Below are positions 39,629-48,423 of a DNA stretch of 64,000 nt, in pieces (the first letter of the stretch is position 1; every line of letters begins with the position of its first letter). The stretch comes from Acidobacteriota bacterium (GTDB lineage Bacteria > Acidobacteriota > Vicinamibacteria > Vicinamibacterales > UBA823). The DNA lies in NCBI GenBank assembly GCA_002730735.1, contig PCAU01000001.1, positions 148,925 through 212,924 of the forward strand. Direction: 5' to 3'. The notes under the pieces were generated by a model. It did not search any database. It was not told the DNA's origin and was given only the letters and a program-made list of their open reading frames with translations. The translations under genes and the position numbers were made by a program.

Positions 39629-41005
39629 TCAAGAGCGACGCTTCCGTTTCACCCAGCCCTCCTTGATAGTCTGGCGACCACGCGCGACCGCAAGCGACCC
39701 AGGCGGTACGTCATCCGTGATTGACGACCCTGATGCAACGTAGGCGCCCTTCCCCACCGTCACCGGTGCGATGAGCTGGGTGTCGCTGCCAATAAATGCA
39801 CCATCCTCGATCACGGTTTGGTGTTTGGCGGTGCCGTCGTAGTTGCAAATGATTGTACCGGCACCGATATTGACGTTCTCTCCTACGGTGGCATCGCCGA
39901 GGTAGGCGAGATGATTGGCTTTTGAGCCGGGGCCTACGACAGCATGCTTCACTTCAACAAAATTACCAATCTTGACCTTACGCCGAATATCAGCATCCGG
40001 TCGCAGGTGGGCAAACGGGCCGACGCGCGCGCCGGTTGCCACGCGGGCACCAGTGATCACACAGTGATTGTTGATCGTCACGTCGTTCTCAATCGTTGAG
40101 TCCACAATCCGTACGCCACTGTGAATCTCGCACGCGGTGCCGATAGCCGTCCGACCCTCGAGTGTAACTCCCGGGTGTAGCACAGTGTCGGCGCCCACGG
40201 TTACATCGGCGTCGACGTAAGTCGTCGCCGGGTCCTCGATCGTCACACCGGCTGCCATTAATTCTTCGTTCTTTTTTTGTCTCACGACGGCCCCCACTTC
40301 TGCCAGTTCAGTCCGGCTGTTGATGCCGCGAACCTCCCCTGCCTTCTCGATGGAAACGGTTTCAACGACTAGCTTCCGCCGCCGATAAATTGAAATGAGA
40401 TCGGTCAGGTAATACTCATCCTGCGCGTTCTCCGAGGCGATCTGCCGAAGCGCGTCAAACAACGGTTTCAGTTTGAGTGCATAAATGCCGCTGTTGATCT
40501 CACGGATGTTTCGCTGCGCCGGTGTTGCGTCACGTTCTTCAACGATGCGCGTGATCTGCCCACGTGACCGAACGATTCGACCATAGCCGAACGGCCGTGG
40601 CACGGTTGCGGTGAGCACTGTGGCAGCTGCGTCGGTGTCCCTATGGAATGCCACTAGATCTTGCAGTGTGGCGCTGCGGACCATGGGCACGTCGCCAGCC
40701 AAAAGGACAAGGGTGCCATCTGAGCCGCTGAGCGCCGATTCGGACTGCATGAGTGCGTGACCTGTCCCGAGTTGCGGTTCTTGGATAACAAACCGCACGC
40801 CGGGCCACCCACGCACTGCTGTTTGAACCTGTTCGGCTCCACAACCCACAACTACCGTAGTCGACGCAACATTAAGTGTGGAAATGGCACGAAGCGCGTA
40901 CTCGATCATCGGTCGTCCGGCCACGCGGTGCAAAACCTTTGGGAACGCCGATTTCATGCGCGTGCCCATACCCGCCGCCAAGATCAAGACGTGCGTGTCA
41001 ACCAT
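39629..41005 (-). CDS. glmU: Bifunctional UDP-GlcNAc pyrophosphorylase / GlcN-1-P acetyltransferase GlmU
   Basis: Makes UDP-GlcNAc for peptidoglycan and outer-layer glycans. The N-terminal uridylyltransferase has L-A-A-G-M-G-T-R-M-K-S (from residue 8); the C-terminal left-handed beta helix has many hexapeptide repeats and ends with the acetyltransferase signature (N-I-G-A-G-T-I-I-C-N-Y-D-G). ATG 41005 is preferred over the open frame to 41062. Length 458. With glmS just downstream it forms a UDP-GlcNAc unit. Confidence 0.96.
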   Translation of the reverse strand: MVDTHVLILAAGMGTRMKSAFPKVLHRVAGRPMIEYALRAISTLNVASTTVVVGCGAEQVQTAVRGWPGVRFVIQEPQLGTGHALMQSESALSGSDGTLVLLAGDVPMVRSATLQDLVAFHRDTDAAATVLTATVPRPFGYGRIVRSRGQITRIVEERDATPAQRNIREINSGIYALKLKPLFDALRQIASENAQDEYYLTDLISIYRRRKLVVETVSIEKAGEVRGINSRTELAEVGAVVRQKKNEELMAAGVTIEDPATTYVDADVTVGADTVLHPGVTLEGRTAIGTACEIHSGVRIVDSTIENDVTINNHCVITGARVATGARVGPFAHLRPDADIRRKVKIGNFVEVKHAVVGPGSKANHLAYLGDATVGENVNIGAGTIICNYDGTAKHQTVIEDGAFIGSDTQLIAPVTVGKGAYVASGSSITDDVPPGSLAVARGRQTIKEGWVKRKRRS

Positions 41006-41066
41006 AGTTGCTAGAAATTGTAGTGTACCGGATCGTCGAACTGGCGTCCCGCCGGCACTCAAGGAG

Positions 41067-41720
41067 CTACCGCGCCGGCCGGTGGCCCCGCCGGCGTTTT
41101 TGCACGGGTGGTTTGAGTAATTTCTGAACCCGTTGATCTTCCCGCAGAGATTTGAAATCTGGCTCTTGACGCGCGACTGTTCGATTTTCTGGTTCGAGCT
41201 CCACCGCCCGCTCTAGATGGGAGATTGCTAGGTCTGGGCATTCAGCTTGGGCATAGACGATGGCAAGCATGTAGTGGGCTTGTTCAGCTTCAGCATCTTG
41301 GCTGATAGCCTGCTGTAAGTGACGCAGTGACTCATCTTGAGCTGCATTATTAAGGGCTATCGTCGCCGCGTAGACCAACTCCTCTGTTGTTGTTGGTCCC
41401 GGCGTGAGTGGCATCGTTTGGCGTTCACACACCCGTAGATGTACCCGGGACCGGTCGTGCAACTCACGCTCATCGTGAAACTCCTCAATTACTGACTTGA
41501 AAGCAATGGCTGCTGACGCAAAATCACGAATTTGGAGGGCGCCCAGGCCATGTTCATAAGTGCTGACGGCCTCTCGGTGCCTGGCTAACTTGGCTTCTCT
41601 GGCTGCCTCCTCCTGAGGACTGGGTTTCGGAGCCGGCGGGCTGACTTCCCGGCCGGTCTGCGCTTTTCTCTTTCCTCGCACTGTCCGCTTTGCTTTGGTC
41701 GCTCGGCGTTGCTTAGCCAT
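41067..41720 (-). CDS. TPR-repeat protein of unknown function
   Basis: 217 residues: a very basic, low-complexity start (K-Q-R-R-A-T-K-A-K-R), then helical repeats of TPR type, clearest at A-H-Y-M-L-A-I-V-Y-A-Q-A and A-I-S-H-L-E-R-A-V-E-L-E-P, and a basic tail ending R-R-R-G-H-R-P-A-R. No signal peptide, so probably cytoplasmic and possibly nucleic-acid or ribosome associated because of the charge. ATG 41720 has AGGAG at good distance. It lies between rsmI and glmU on the same strand. Confidence 0.8.
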   Translation of the reverse strand: MAKQRRATKAKRTVRGKRKAQTGREVSPPAPKPSPQEEAAREAKLARHREAVSTYEHGLGALQIRDFASAAIAFKSVIEEFHDERELHDRSRVHLRVCERQTMPLTPGPTTTEELVYAATIALNNAAQDESLRHLQQAISQDAEAEQAHYMLAIVYAQAECPDLAISHLERAVELEPENRTVARQEPDFKSLREDQRVQKLLKPPVQKRRRGHRPAR

Positions 41721-41762
41721 CTAATCTCCTGATTTGGGCGCGGTAGGTTAACAGAAGCTATA

Positions 41763-41785
41763 TCTGGGGTCAACATGGCCCCAGA
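41763..41785. terminator. Possible terminator hairpin downstream of rsmI
   Basis: Seven-pair stem TCTGGGG / CCCCAGA with a 9-base loop, in the 108-base gap between the rsmI stop and the TPR gene start. The minus-strand RNA continues with a U-containing but not uniform tract (tatagcttctgtt), so termination would be weak or partial. Confidence 0.35.
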
Positions 41786-41828
41786 CATGCGACTGGTTCC
41801 TAACGTTGCTAGTCATTGAGTGAGCCGG

Positions 41829-42668
41829 TCAATATTTCTTTGCTTCTTCGATTGCCTTGTAAACTGCCTTAGAGGACATTCCATGTCTACGAGACAACCT
41901 CAGAACAGCCTCTCTTCTCATAAGGTCCTTTTTATCTGTTAAATGACAGAACTCCTTATAAATAAGCATCTTATCGACTGACTGATTTTTTCTTTTGTCT
42001 GGAGTAGAAGGGCTAATAACGAGGGTAAATTCACCTTTGATAGAAGTTAACTTGTTTATTACAAATGAGATAGGTCCTTTAACCAACTCCTCGTGTTTCT
42101 TTGTGAGTTCTCTACCGAGACTAATTTCTCTGTCGCCGAATATATCTCTCATATGACCTAATAACTTGAGAATTCTGTGAGGAGATTCAAAAATTACGAT
42201 CGGCCGAGGCTCGTCTGCGAGTCTCTCGAGCCAAGCCGTTCTCTCTTTGGCCTTGGGAGGTGGAAATCCTGCAAAAAGAAACTGGTCCGTTGTCATTCCT
42301 GATGAGACCAATGCGGTGAGAATAGCGCTGGCGCCAGGAACAGCCTCCACACGAATACCTCGTGTGTGAGCAGCCGCGATGAGTCGTGTTCCGGGGTCAG
42401 ACAGTGTTGGAGTGCCCGCATCCGAGACCAGTGCAACCAGTTGGCCCTGTTCGAGCTTAGAGAGCAGGGAAGCCTGTTTTTGTTGTTCGTTGTGCGCGTG
42501 AAAGCTCGTGGTCGGAGTCGAGATCGAGTAATGTCTAAGTAGAGTTGCAGTGCGGCGGGTGTCCTCGGCCGCGATGAGGTGGACCTCTTGGAGGACGCGG
42601 ATCGCCCGTAACGTGAAATCTTCAAGGTTGCCGATGGGCGTGGCGACCACGTAGAGGGTGCCGGGCAT
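41829..42668 (-). CDS. rsmI: 16S rRNA (cytidine1402-2'-O)-methyltransferase RsmI
   Basis: SAM-dependent methylation of C1402 in the 16S rRNA decoding centre. The N terminus has L-Y-V-V-A-T-P-I-G-N-L-E-D and A-E-D-T-R-R-T, then V-S-D-A-G-T-P-T-L-S-D-P-G, all diagnostic. Length 279. The C-terminal ~100 residues are unusually Lys/Ile-rich and coded by clearly AT-richer DNA than the first half, ending in a helix-turn-helix-like segment (R-E-A-V-L-R-L-S-R-R-H-G-M-S-S-K-A-V-Y-K). Confidence 0.94.
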   Translation of the reverse strand: MPGTLYVVATPIGNLEDFTLRAIRVLQEVHLIAAEDTRRTATLLRHYSISTPTTSFHAHNEQQKQASLLSKLEQGQLVALVSDAGTPTLSDPGTRLIAAAHTRGIRVEAVPGASAILTALVSSGMTTDQFLFAGFPPPKAKERTAWLERLADEPRPIVIFESPHRILKLLGHMRDIFGDREISLGRELTKKHEELVKGPISFVINKLTSIKGEFTLVISPSTPDKRKNQSVDKMLIYKEFCHLTDKKDLMRREAVLRLSRRHGMSSKAVYKAIEEAKKY

Positions 42669-42769
42669 GCGAAATACCGTGCGTCAACCGGCGCCGGCAA
42701 GCGTATTCTACCATTCCCGCGAGGCGTCGTTCGAGAGATCGCTCGCCTAGGCGATAGACGACATCCTGA

Positions 42770-44425
42770 ATGTACTCAGGCGAACCGCTGTCACCGTTTG
42801 TTGAGAACTACCTGAATTACCTATACGAGACTCAGCCCACCGCCGCAGCCTTCGACGGTGTTCATCAATACGATGACCTTCTAGAGGATCCAAGCCGCAC
42901 CGTACTTGAGGGACAGGGCCGTGAGTTGGGGGGACTGGTAAGACAGCTGGCTGCTGTTGGCAAGTCGGGGATGACGAAGACCGAACAGGTCGAGCGCGAA
43001 ATGCTCACTGCCAACATCCGTGCAAGGATATTTGAACTTGAGAATATACGTTCATGGGAACGTAACCCACAGCGGCACTCCGAGATTCTCGCCACGAGCT
43101 TGGCGGGGCAGGTCTTGTTTCCCTACGCTCCGGTAGGGGAGCGCGCACGCCGCATTCTCTCGAAACTAAAACAAACGCCCCGGCTAATCGAAACGGCGAG
43201 GAAGACGATTCAAGATCCGCCGGGTATCTTCATTAGAGAAGGCATTACGTCGCTTAACGGGGTAGTCGAGTTCATTGAGCACGACCTACCACGAGCCCTG
43301 ACCAGTCTGGACGACATGCATCTGTTAAGTGATCTCGCCGATGCGTCCACAGAAGCAGTTACAGCAATCCACGGCTACACCGAGTATCTACGCAACGAGG
43401 TGGCACCGAAGGCTCGAGGTTCGTTCCGGCTCGGCCGGGAAAACTTTGATGGAAAGCTTGAACTTGAAGAAGGCGTAACACTAGGTGCTGACCGCCTCCT
43501 CGCGATTGCACAGCGGGAACTCCGCGAGACCCAAGAAGAATTTCGCAGCGTCGCTGGGCGGCTTGGCGGGGATGTGGCATCGGCACTTGAACGTCTAAAA
43601 CAGGATCATCCGTCTGCCGCCACGTTGGTGTCGACGGCCCAAGGTCAGGTGACGGAACTCGCCGCATTCGTAGAACGAAAGGGTCTCGTTTCCGTGACCG
43701 ATGGCGAGGTGCCCGTGGTAGCTCCCACGCCACCCTTTTACCGGTGGACGTTTGCCAGCCTCTGGGCGCCGGGCCCCTTTGAGGCTAGACCGCTGCCGAC
43801 CTACTACTACCTGACTGATGTCGACCCCGCTTGGACACCCGACCGCCAGGAGCAACATCTTCGCGATTTTCATATCGGAGCACTCTGGGCGATCTCGATG
43901 CACGAAACCTACCCCGGGCACTTTCTTCAGCACCAGCATGTGTGCCGGATCGAGTCGAAACTTCGCAAATCGGGACTTCTTGCGTCGATTGGGTTTATCG
44001 AGGGCTGGGCGCACTATGGCGAGCAGGTCATGATCGAGGCTGGGTTTGGTGGGAAGGATAATCACGTCAAGCTTGGTCAGCTCGCCGAGGCGCTAATTCG
44101 TCTCGCACGACTTGTTGTCGGTATCCGGTTGCATGTCGAAGATATGTCAGTCGAGCAGGGCGTACGATTCTTTCGTGACGAAGCGTTCATGGAAGAGGGG
44201 AGCGCACGCCGGGAAGCCGAGCGGGGCACCTTCGACCCTGGCTATGTTGTCTATTCGCTCGGCAAACTGATGATTCTTAAACTCAGGGCAGACTACGAAG
44301 CCAAACACCCGAGCAAGTTCTCTCTCAAGACCTTCCACGACCGTCTCCTTGGCAACGGGAACTTGCCGATTTGGGCGCATCGTCGCCTCATGCTCGGTGG
44401 TAATGCCGGGAGCGCGTTGGCGTGA
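42770..44425 (+). CDS. DUF885 family protein, putative metallopeptidase
   Basis: 551-residue helical protein of the DUF885 family. The candidate zinc site is H-E-T-Y-P-G-H (near residue 383), with the downstream E-G-W-A-H-Y-G-E (near 414) supplying the third ligand, as described for this family. No signal peptide is seen at ATG 42770, so it may act in the cytoplasm, possibly as a carboxypeptidase or on peptide derivatives. The substrate is not known. It is divergent from rsmI. Confidence 0.88.
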   Translation: MYSGEPLSPFVENYLNYLYETQPTAAAFDGVHQYDDLLEDPSRTVLEGQGRELGGLVRQLAAVGKSGMTKTEQVEREMLTANIRARIFELENIRSWERNPQRHSEILATSLAGQVLFPYAPVGERARRILSKLKQTPRLIETARKTIQDPPGIFIREGITSLNGVVEFIEHDLPRALTSLDDMHLLSDLADASTEAVTAIHGYTEYLRNEVAPKARGSFRLGRENFDGKLELEEGVTLGADRLLAIAQRELRETQEEFRSVAGRLGGDVASALERLKQDHPSAATLVSTAQGQVTELAAFVERKGLVSVTDGEVPVVAPTPPFYRWTFASLWAPGPFEARPLPTYYYLTDVDPAWTPDRQEQHLRDFHIGALWAISMHETYPGHFLQHQHVCRIESKLRKSGLLASIGFIEGWAHYGEQVMIEAGFGGKDNHVKLGQLAEALIRLARLVVGIRLHVEDMSVEQGVRFFRDEAFMEEGSARREAERGTFDPGYVVYSLGKLMILKLRADYEAKHPSKFSLKTFHDRLLGNGNLPIWAHRRLMLGGNAGSALA

Positions 44426-44494
44426 ATGACCCTCTTCCCCGTTGACAGGTGGAGAGGGCGAGCGTACGATGGTCGCTTCTAACGTCCTGAAAAC

Positions 44495-44854
44495 ATGCCC
44501 CTTTACGAGTACGAATGTAACACCTGCGGTGACCGTTTTGAGCGGATTCAGCGATTTTCTGATCCACTCGAGAAAAAATGTCCGGCCTGTGGCGGACCGG
44601 TGCGGAAACTGTTGTCGTCGCCCGCCATTCAGTTCAAGGGCACCGGCTGGTATGTGACCGACTACGCCAAGAAGTCGGGTGCTGCTTCCCGGTCGGATGA
44701 CGGCGCGAAACCCAGTTCGCCGAGCGACTCCAAAACCAAGAAAGACAAGCAGAAAACTAGTTCCTCTTCTGACACCCCCGCTTCATCATCGAGTTCGTCG
44801 TCGACGTCTCAATCAGCATCGAAGAGCTCGTCTGGCTCCCCCTCCAAAAAGTAG
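44495..44854 (+). CDS. FmdB-type zinc-ribbon protein with a Ser-rich tail
   Basis: Small regulator-like protein (119 residues). The N-terminal FmdB zinc ribbon M-P-L-Y-E-Y-E-C-N-T-C-G, with a second pair C-P-A-C-G-G (near 34), is typical; the ~50-residue tail is almost entirely Ser, Lys, Thr and Pro. The role of FmdB proteins is unsettled, though a regulatory function has been proposed. It is followed by an inverted-repeat region before convergent galU. Confidence 0.92.
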   Translation: MPLYEYECNTCGDRFERIQRFSDPLEKKCPACGGPVRKLLSSPAIQFKGTGWYVTDYAKKSGAASRSDDGAKPSSPSDSKTKKDKQKTSSSSDTPASSSSSSSTSQSASKSSSGSPSKK

Positions 44855-44866
44855 GCCGCGGGGTTC

Positions 44867-44930
44867 CCTGCCGGCAGAGGTTCCGATCAGTGAAGACGGA
44901 AAGGGGTTAAATCCGTCAGTTGCCGGCAGG
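44867..44930. terminator. Nested inverted repeats between convergent fmdB-like and galU genes
   Basis: An outer arm CCTGCCGGCA (44867-44876) pairs exactly with TGCCGGCAGG (44921-44930); inside it GACGGA (44895-44900) pairs with TCCGTC (44912-44917). The second arms overlap the last codons of galU. This could end transcription from both sides, or form a cruciform. No T-runs are present. Confidence 0.45.
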
Positions 44931-45830
44931 CCTGTTGACGCCGACCTTGCAGAGATATTCGCGAAAGGTGTCCGACAAGTCAGGGTGCTTGAGCGCGAAG
45001 TAGGCGGTTGCCCGGAGAAAGCCAAGTTTGCTACCGGTGTCGTGGCGAACGCCGTCGATTTCGCATGCGTAGATCGGCCGGCCGGTCAGCAGTTGTCGGA
45101 GTGCGTCGGTCAACTGGATTTCACCTTGCGCGTCTGGCGGTGTCGTGTCGAGAATGGGGAAAATGTCTGGAGTGAGGATGTAGCGGCCAACAATGGCAAG
45201 GTCGGAAGGCGAATCTTCCCTTGTGGGTTTCTCAACCATGTCATGAATCCGATAAACACCGGCGTGGTTCGAAACCGGTTCGGCATCGACGATCCCGTAG
45301 TCACTAATCCGATCAGCAGACACTCGTTCAACCCCGACAACAGGGCCGTCAAGCTTTTCGTAGACATCGATCAGTTGACGCAACGCTGGTGGGGTGGCAT
45401 CGATCACATCGTCGCTTAAAATAACGGCGAATGCTTCGTCGCCGATTAGCTCGTGCGCCAAGATCACGGCATGCCCCAGACCCAACGGCTCACCCTGCTG
45501 GACTGTGGAGATGCTGGCGGGGCAGGGGACATTCCGGACCTCCGCGAGCAGGTCCCCCTTGCCACGTGATTCGAGTAGCGCCTCCAGTTCGGCGTTAATC
45601 TTGAAATGGTCTTCGACAAGCTTGGTTCCCTGGCCGGTCACCAGGACGACATGGTCAATGCCAGCGGCGGCGGCCTCTTCAACGCTGTACTGAATAATTG
45701 GCTTATCAACCAATGTCAGCATCTCTTTTGGCTGTGCCTTGGTCGCCGGCAGGAACCGGGTTCCGAGACCGGCGGCTGGAAAGACTGCTTTGCGGATGGT
45801 TGGCAACACGCGTAACCTCTCGGCGGGCAT
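44916..45830 (-). CDS. galU: UTP-glucose-1-phosphate uridylyltransferase GalU
   Basis: Makes UDP-glucose for surface polysaccharides and other glycans. The N-terminal motif F-P-A-A-G-L-G-T-R-F-L-P-A-T-K-A is present and is followed by P-K-E-M-L-T-L-V-D-K-P, where Thr replaces the usual Pro after P-K-E-M-L. The later D-T-G-S-K-L-G (near 268) is canonical. Length 304. The start may lie some residues inside the ATG at 45830, since the first ~10 residues are not conserved. Confidence 0.95.
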   Translation of the reverse strand: MPAERLRVLPTIRKAVFPAAGLGTRFLPATKAQPKEMLTLVDKPIIQYSVEEAAAAGIDHVVLVTGQGTKLVEDHFKINAELEALLESRGKGDLLAEVRNVPCPASISTVQQGEPLGLGHAVILAHELIGDEAFAVILSDDVIDATPPALRQLIDVYEKLDGPVVGVERVSADRISDYGIVDAEPVSNHAGVYRIHDMVEKPTREDSPSDLAIVGRYILTPDIFPILDTTPPDAQGEIQLTDALRQLLTGRPIYACEIDGVRHDTGSKLGFLRATAYFALKHPDLSDTFREYLCKVGVNRPAGN

Positions 45831-45917
45831 CCTACCTCAGGTGCCACCGTGGGGATAAACGATTTAGAATGCTCCTAGCGCACACGGCGCAACGATGGTA
45901 ACAGCAAGGCCGTCATC

Positions 45918-47210
45918 ATGCTTGACCCAGCAATAGTTAGAGATCATCTCGACGAGGTTGAAAAGGGGCTCACTGAGCGAGGGGCTACTAATCTTAAGGC
46001 CGACCTCGCCACGATTAAGGAGCTCGATACTAGGCGCAAGGCGATCATTCCTAACCTCGAGGAGGCGCGTCGGGAGCGCAAGGAATTGGGCGCTAGGGTC
46101 GCTTTAGCCAAGAGGGCTGGTGAGTCGGCGGATGACTTGCTGAAGAAAGGCCGAGCCCTCTCCGACGGGATTCATGAGCAGGAGAAAGACCTCGCAGCTG
46201 TTGAACAGGAACGGCAGAAGCTCTTACTCCGGCTGCCAAATTTGCCGCACAAGAGCGTGCCGCGAGGTGCCAACGAGAAGGCAAATCAGGAAATCAACCG
46301 CTGGGGTGAAGTAACTCGCTTTGACTTCACGCCGAAAGCGCACTGGGACCTGGGTCCCGAATTGGGCATTCTCGATTTTGAGCGTGCTACGCAAATGTCT
46401 GGAGCTCGTTTTGCTGTGTTGCTTGGCGTGGGCGCAAAACTGAACCGCGCAATAATTAATTTCATGCTTGCAGTCCACACGAAGGAGCATGGATATGTTG
46501 AGGTAGCCCCACCGTTTCTTGTCAACGAAGAAGCTCTGATCGGCACCGGCAACTTGCCTAGGTTTGAAGCCGACCTGTTCAAAATGGCAGGGAACTCGAA
46601 TCTTTACTTAGTACCAACCGCTGAGGTTCCACTTGCCAATCTTCACCGGGAGGAGATTCTGGATGGTCGAAGACTACCACTCAGCTACGTGGCCTACACG
46701 CCGTGCTTCCGTAGCGAGGCCGGTTCTTACGGCAAGGACGTAAGAGGCCTCATTCGACAGCACCAGTTTGAGAAAATTGAGCTGTTCAAGTTCACGACCC
46801 CTGACCAATCGTACAGAGAGCACGAAACACTAACCCGCCATGCGGAGGTCATCCTTGAGAAGCTCGGTCTACCGTATCGACGGATGGTTCTGAGCACCGG
46901 TGATATGGGTTTTGCCGCGGCGAAGACATATGACCTTGAGGTGTGGTTACCTGGACAGGAAACCTATCGTGAGATCTCTTCATGTAGTAACACAGAAGCG
47001 TTCCAGGCCAGACGTGCAGGGATCAAGTTCCGTCCCGACGGCGTGGGTAAAGCTGAGTTCGCCCACACTCTTAATGGCTCCGGACTTGCCGTTGGTCGTA
47101 CCCTCATTGCTGTGCTGGAAAATGGCCAACAGGCGGACGGTTCGGTCGTCGTGCCCGAAGCGCTCCGACCGTTCATGGACGGGCAGGAGGTCATCGAACC
47201 CGCACGCTAG
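45918..47210 (+). CDS. serS: Seryl-tRNA synthetase
   Basis: Class II synthetase charging tRNA-Ser, and tRNA-Sec where present, which matters here given the UGA-containing selD. An N-terminal long coiled coil (residues ~25-105) is followed by the catalytic core with motif 2 F-R-S-E-A-G-S-Y-G-K-D and motif 3 G-S-G-L-A-V-G-R-T-L-I-A. Length 430. A serine tRNA gene follows 10 bases after its stop. Confidence 0.97.
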   Translation: MLDPAIVRDHLDEVEKGLTERGATNLKADLATIKELDTRRKAIIPNLEEARRERKELGARVALAKRAGESADDLLKKGRALSDGIHEQEKDLAAVEQERQKLLLRLPNLPHKSVPRGANEKANQEINRWGEVTRFDFTPKAHWDLGPELGILDFERATQMSGARFAVLLGVGAKLNRAIINFMLAVHTKEHGYVEVAPPFLVNEEALIGTGNLPRFEADLFKMAGNSNLYLVPTAEVPLANLHREEILDGRRLPLSYVAYTPCFRSEAGSYGKDVRGLIRQHQFEKIELFKFTTPDQSYREHETLTRHAEVILEKLGLPYRRMVLSTGDMGFAAAKTYDLEVWLPGQETYREISSCSNTEAFQARRAGIKFRPDGVGKAEFAHTLNGSGLAVGRTLIAVLENGQQADGSVVVPEALRPFMDGQEVIEPAR

Positions 47211-47220
47211 TTTTTATATT

Positions 47221-47310
47221 GGAGGGATGGCCGAGCGGTTGAAGGCGGCGGTCTTGAAAACCGCTGTGGGGGAAACTCCACCCTGGGTTCGAATCCCAGT
47301 CCCTCCGCCA
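47221..47310 (+). tRNA. tRNA-Ser (anticodon UGA)
   Basis: The 90-base sequence has the acceptor stem GGAGGGA/TCCCTCC, an encoded CCA end, anticodon stem GCGGT/ACCGC with loop CTTGAAA (anticodon TGA at 47255-47257), a T loop in GGGTTCGAATCCC, and the long variable arm (GTGGGGGAAACTCCAC) that marks serine tRNAs. It lies immediately downstream of serS. Confidence 0.97.
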
Positions 47311-47401
47311 GTATCCATACTGACTGCAGGCCTAGGAATCTGGGATCTGCATAGCATTGTAGACAGGCGGTAGCCCGAATTTCGCCCAAAGGATTCAGAC
47401 A

Positions 47402-48364
47402 ATGGCAAATGAGCCAAACGCTACATCTAGGTTCGCGCCGCGCTACTCGGAAATTCCGACCTTTATGCGGGCGCCGTTAATCCGTGACCCATCAAAGTTG
47501 GATATCGCCTTGGTCGGGGTTCCATTCGACGCTGGGGCGGAAAATCGACCCGGTCAGCGTCACGGGCCGCGTGAGATTCGCAATATGTCGAGTTTGACTC
47601 GTTCGGTTCACCATGTCACAAAGATTAACCCCTATGAGTTGTGTCGCATCGGCGATATGGGGGACGTAGCGTTCCCTTGGGCCTTCGACTTAGAGAAAAG
47701 TTATGCCGATATCACTCGGTTCTATGAAACCTTGCGGGAGGCGGATGTAGCGCCTCTGAGCGCCGGCGGCGACCATTCAATCAGCCTCCCAATTCTTCGC
47801 GCGATTGCTGCCAGACAGCCGGTGGGTATGGTCCACATCGATGCTCATACAGATACCTGCGACGAGGAACTCGGATCTCGATTTACTCACGGCACCCCAT
47901 TTCGTCGAGCGGTGGAGGAAGGGTTCCTCGACCCGAAACGGGTCGTACAAATCGGTATCCGGGGGGCGCAGAACTCGGAAGAAGGATGGGCGTTCTCCCT
48001 TGACTCCGGAATGCGCGTTATCTTCATCGAAGAATTTAGTCGGCTTGGTGTGGAGGCGGTCATTGCGGAGCTGCGGCGGTCGGTCGGGGACGGTCCGACC
48101 TACGTGTCTTTCGATATAGACAGCCTTGATCCAGCGTTCGCGCCTGGAACAGGGACACCTGAAGTGGGTGGGCTCACCACTATCGAGGCGCAGGGATTAT
48201 TGCGTGGTCTCCGAGGACTTAACCTAATTGGAGGCGACGTAGTTGAGGTCTCGCCGCCATTCGATTCCACAGGAAACACCGCGCTTGTCGGGGCCACCAT
48301 GATGTATGAGATCCTGTGCGTACTAGCCGACGCCGTCTCACAAAGGAAGGAGACCGGTAAGTGA
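47402..48364 (+). CDS. speB: Agmatinase (SpeB-type ureohydrolase)
   Basis: Mn-dependent ureohydrolase giving putrescine and urea from agmatine. The metal-binding motifs are G-G-D-H-S (near 121), H-I-D-A-H-T-D (near 144) and S-F-D-I-D-S-L-D-P (near 237). Length 320. Other members of the family act on guanidinobutyrate or related compounds, so the exact substrate is inferred. AAGGA lies at suitable distance before ATG 47402. Confidence 0.88.
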   Translation: MANEPNATSRFAPRYSEIPTFMRAPLIRDPSKLDIALVGVPFDAGAENRPGQRHGPREIRNMSSLTRSVHHVTKINPYELCRIGDMGDVAFPWAFDLEKSYADITRFYETLREADVAPLSAGGDHSISLPILRAIAARQPVGMVHIDAHTDTCDEELGSRFTHGTPFRRAVEEGFLDPKRVVQIGIRGAQNSEEGWAFSLDSGMRVIFIEEFSRLGVEAVIAELRRSVGDGPTYVSFDIDSLDPAFAPGTGTPEVGGLTTIEAQGLLRGLRGLNLIGGDVVEVSPPFDSTGNTALVGATMMYEILCVLADAVSQRKETGK

Positions 48365-48373
48365 ACACTTTAT

Positions 48374-48401
48374 CAGGGTGGAACTGGAACGAGACACCCT
48401 G
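48374..48401. terminator. Possible bidirectional terminator between convergent genes
   Basis: A 7-pair stem CAGGGTG / CACCCTG with a 14-base loop lies in the 59-base gap between agmatinase and the P1 peptidase. No T-tract follows on either strand. Confidence 0.35.
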
Positions 48402-48423
48402 CCGTTCACTCTACTAGCTGCGG

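Noticed and set aside
43595-44065. 156-codon minus-strand frame in the DUF885 gene
   Set aside because: Antisense to the conserved metal-site region of a supported gene.
44679-45419. 246-codon plus-strand open frame over fmdB and galU
   Set aside because: It covers two well-supported genes in other frames and has no recognisable motifs.
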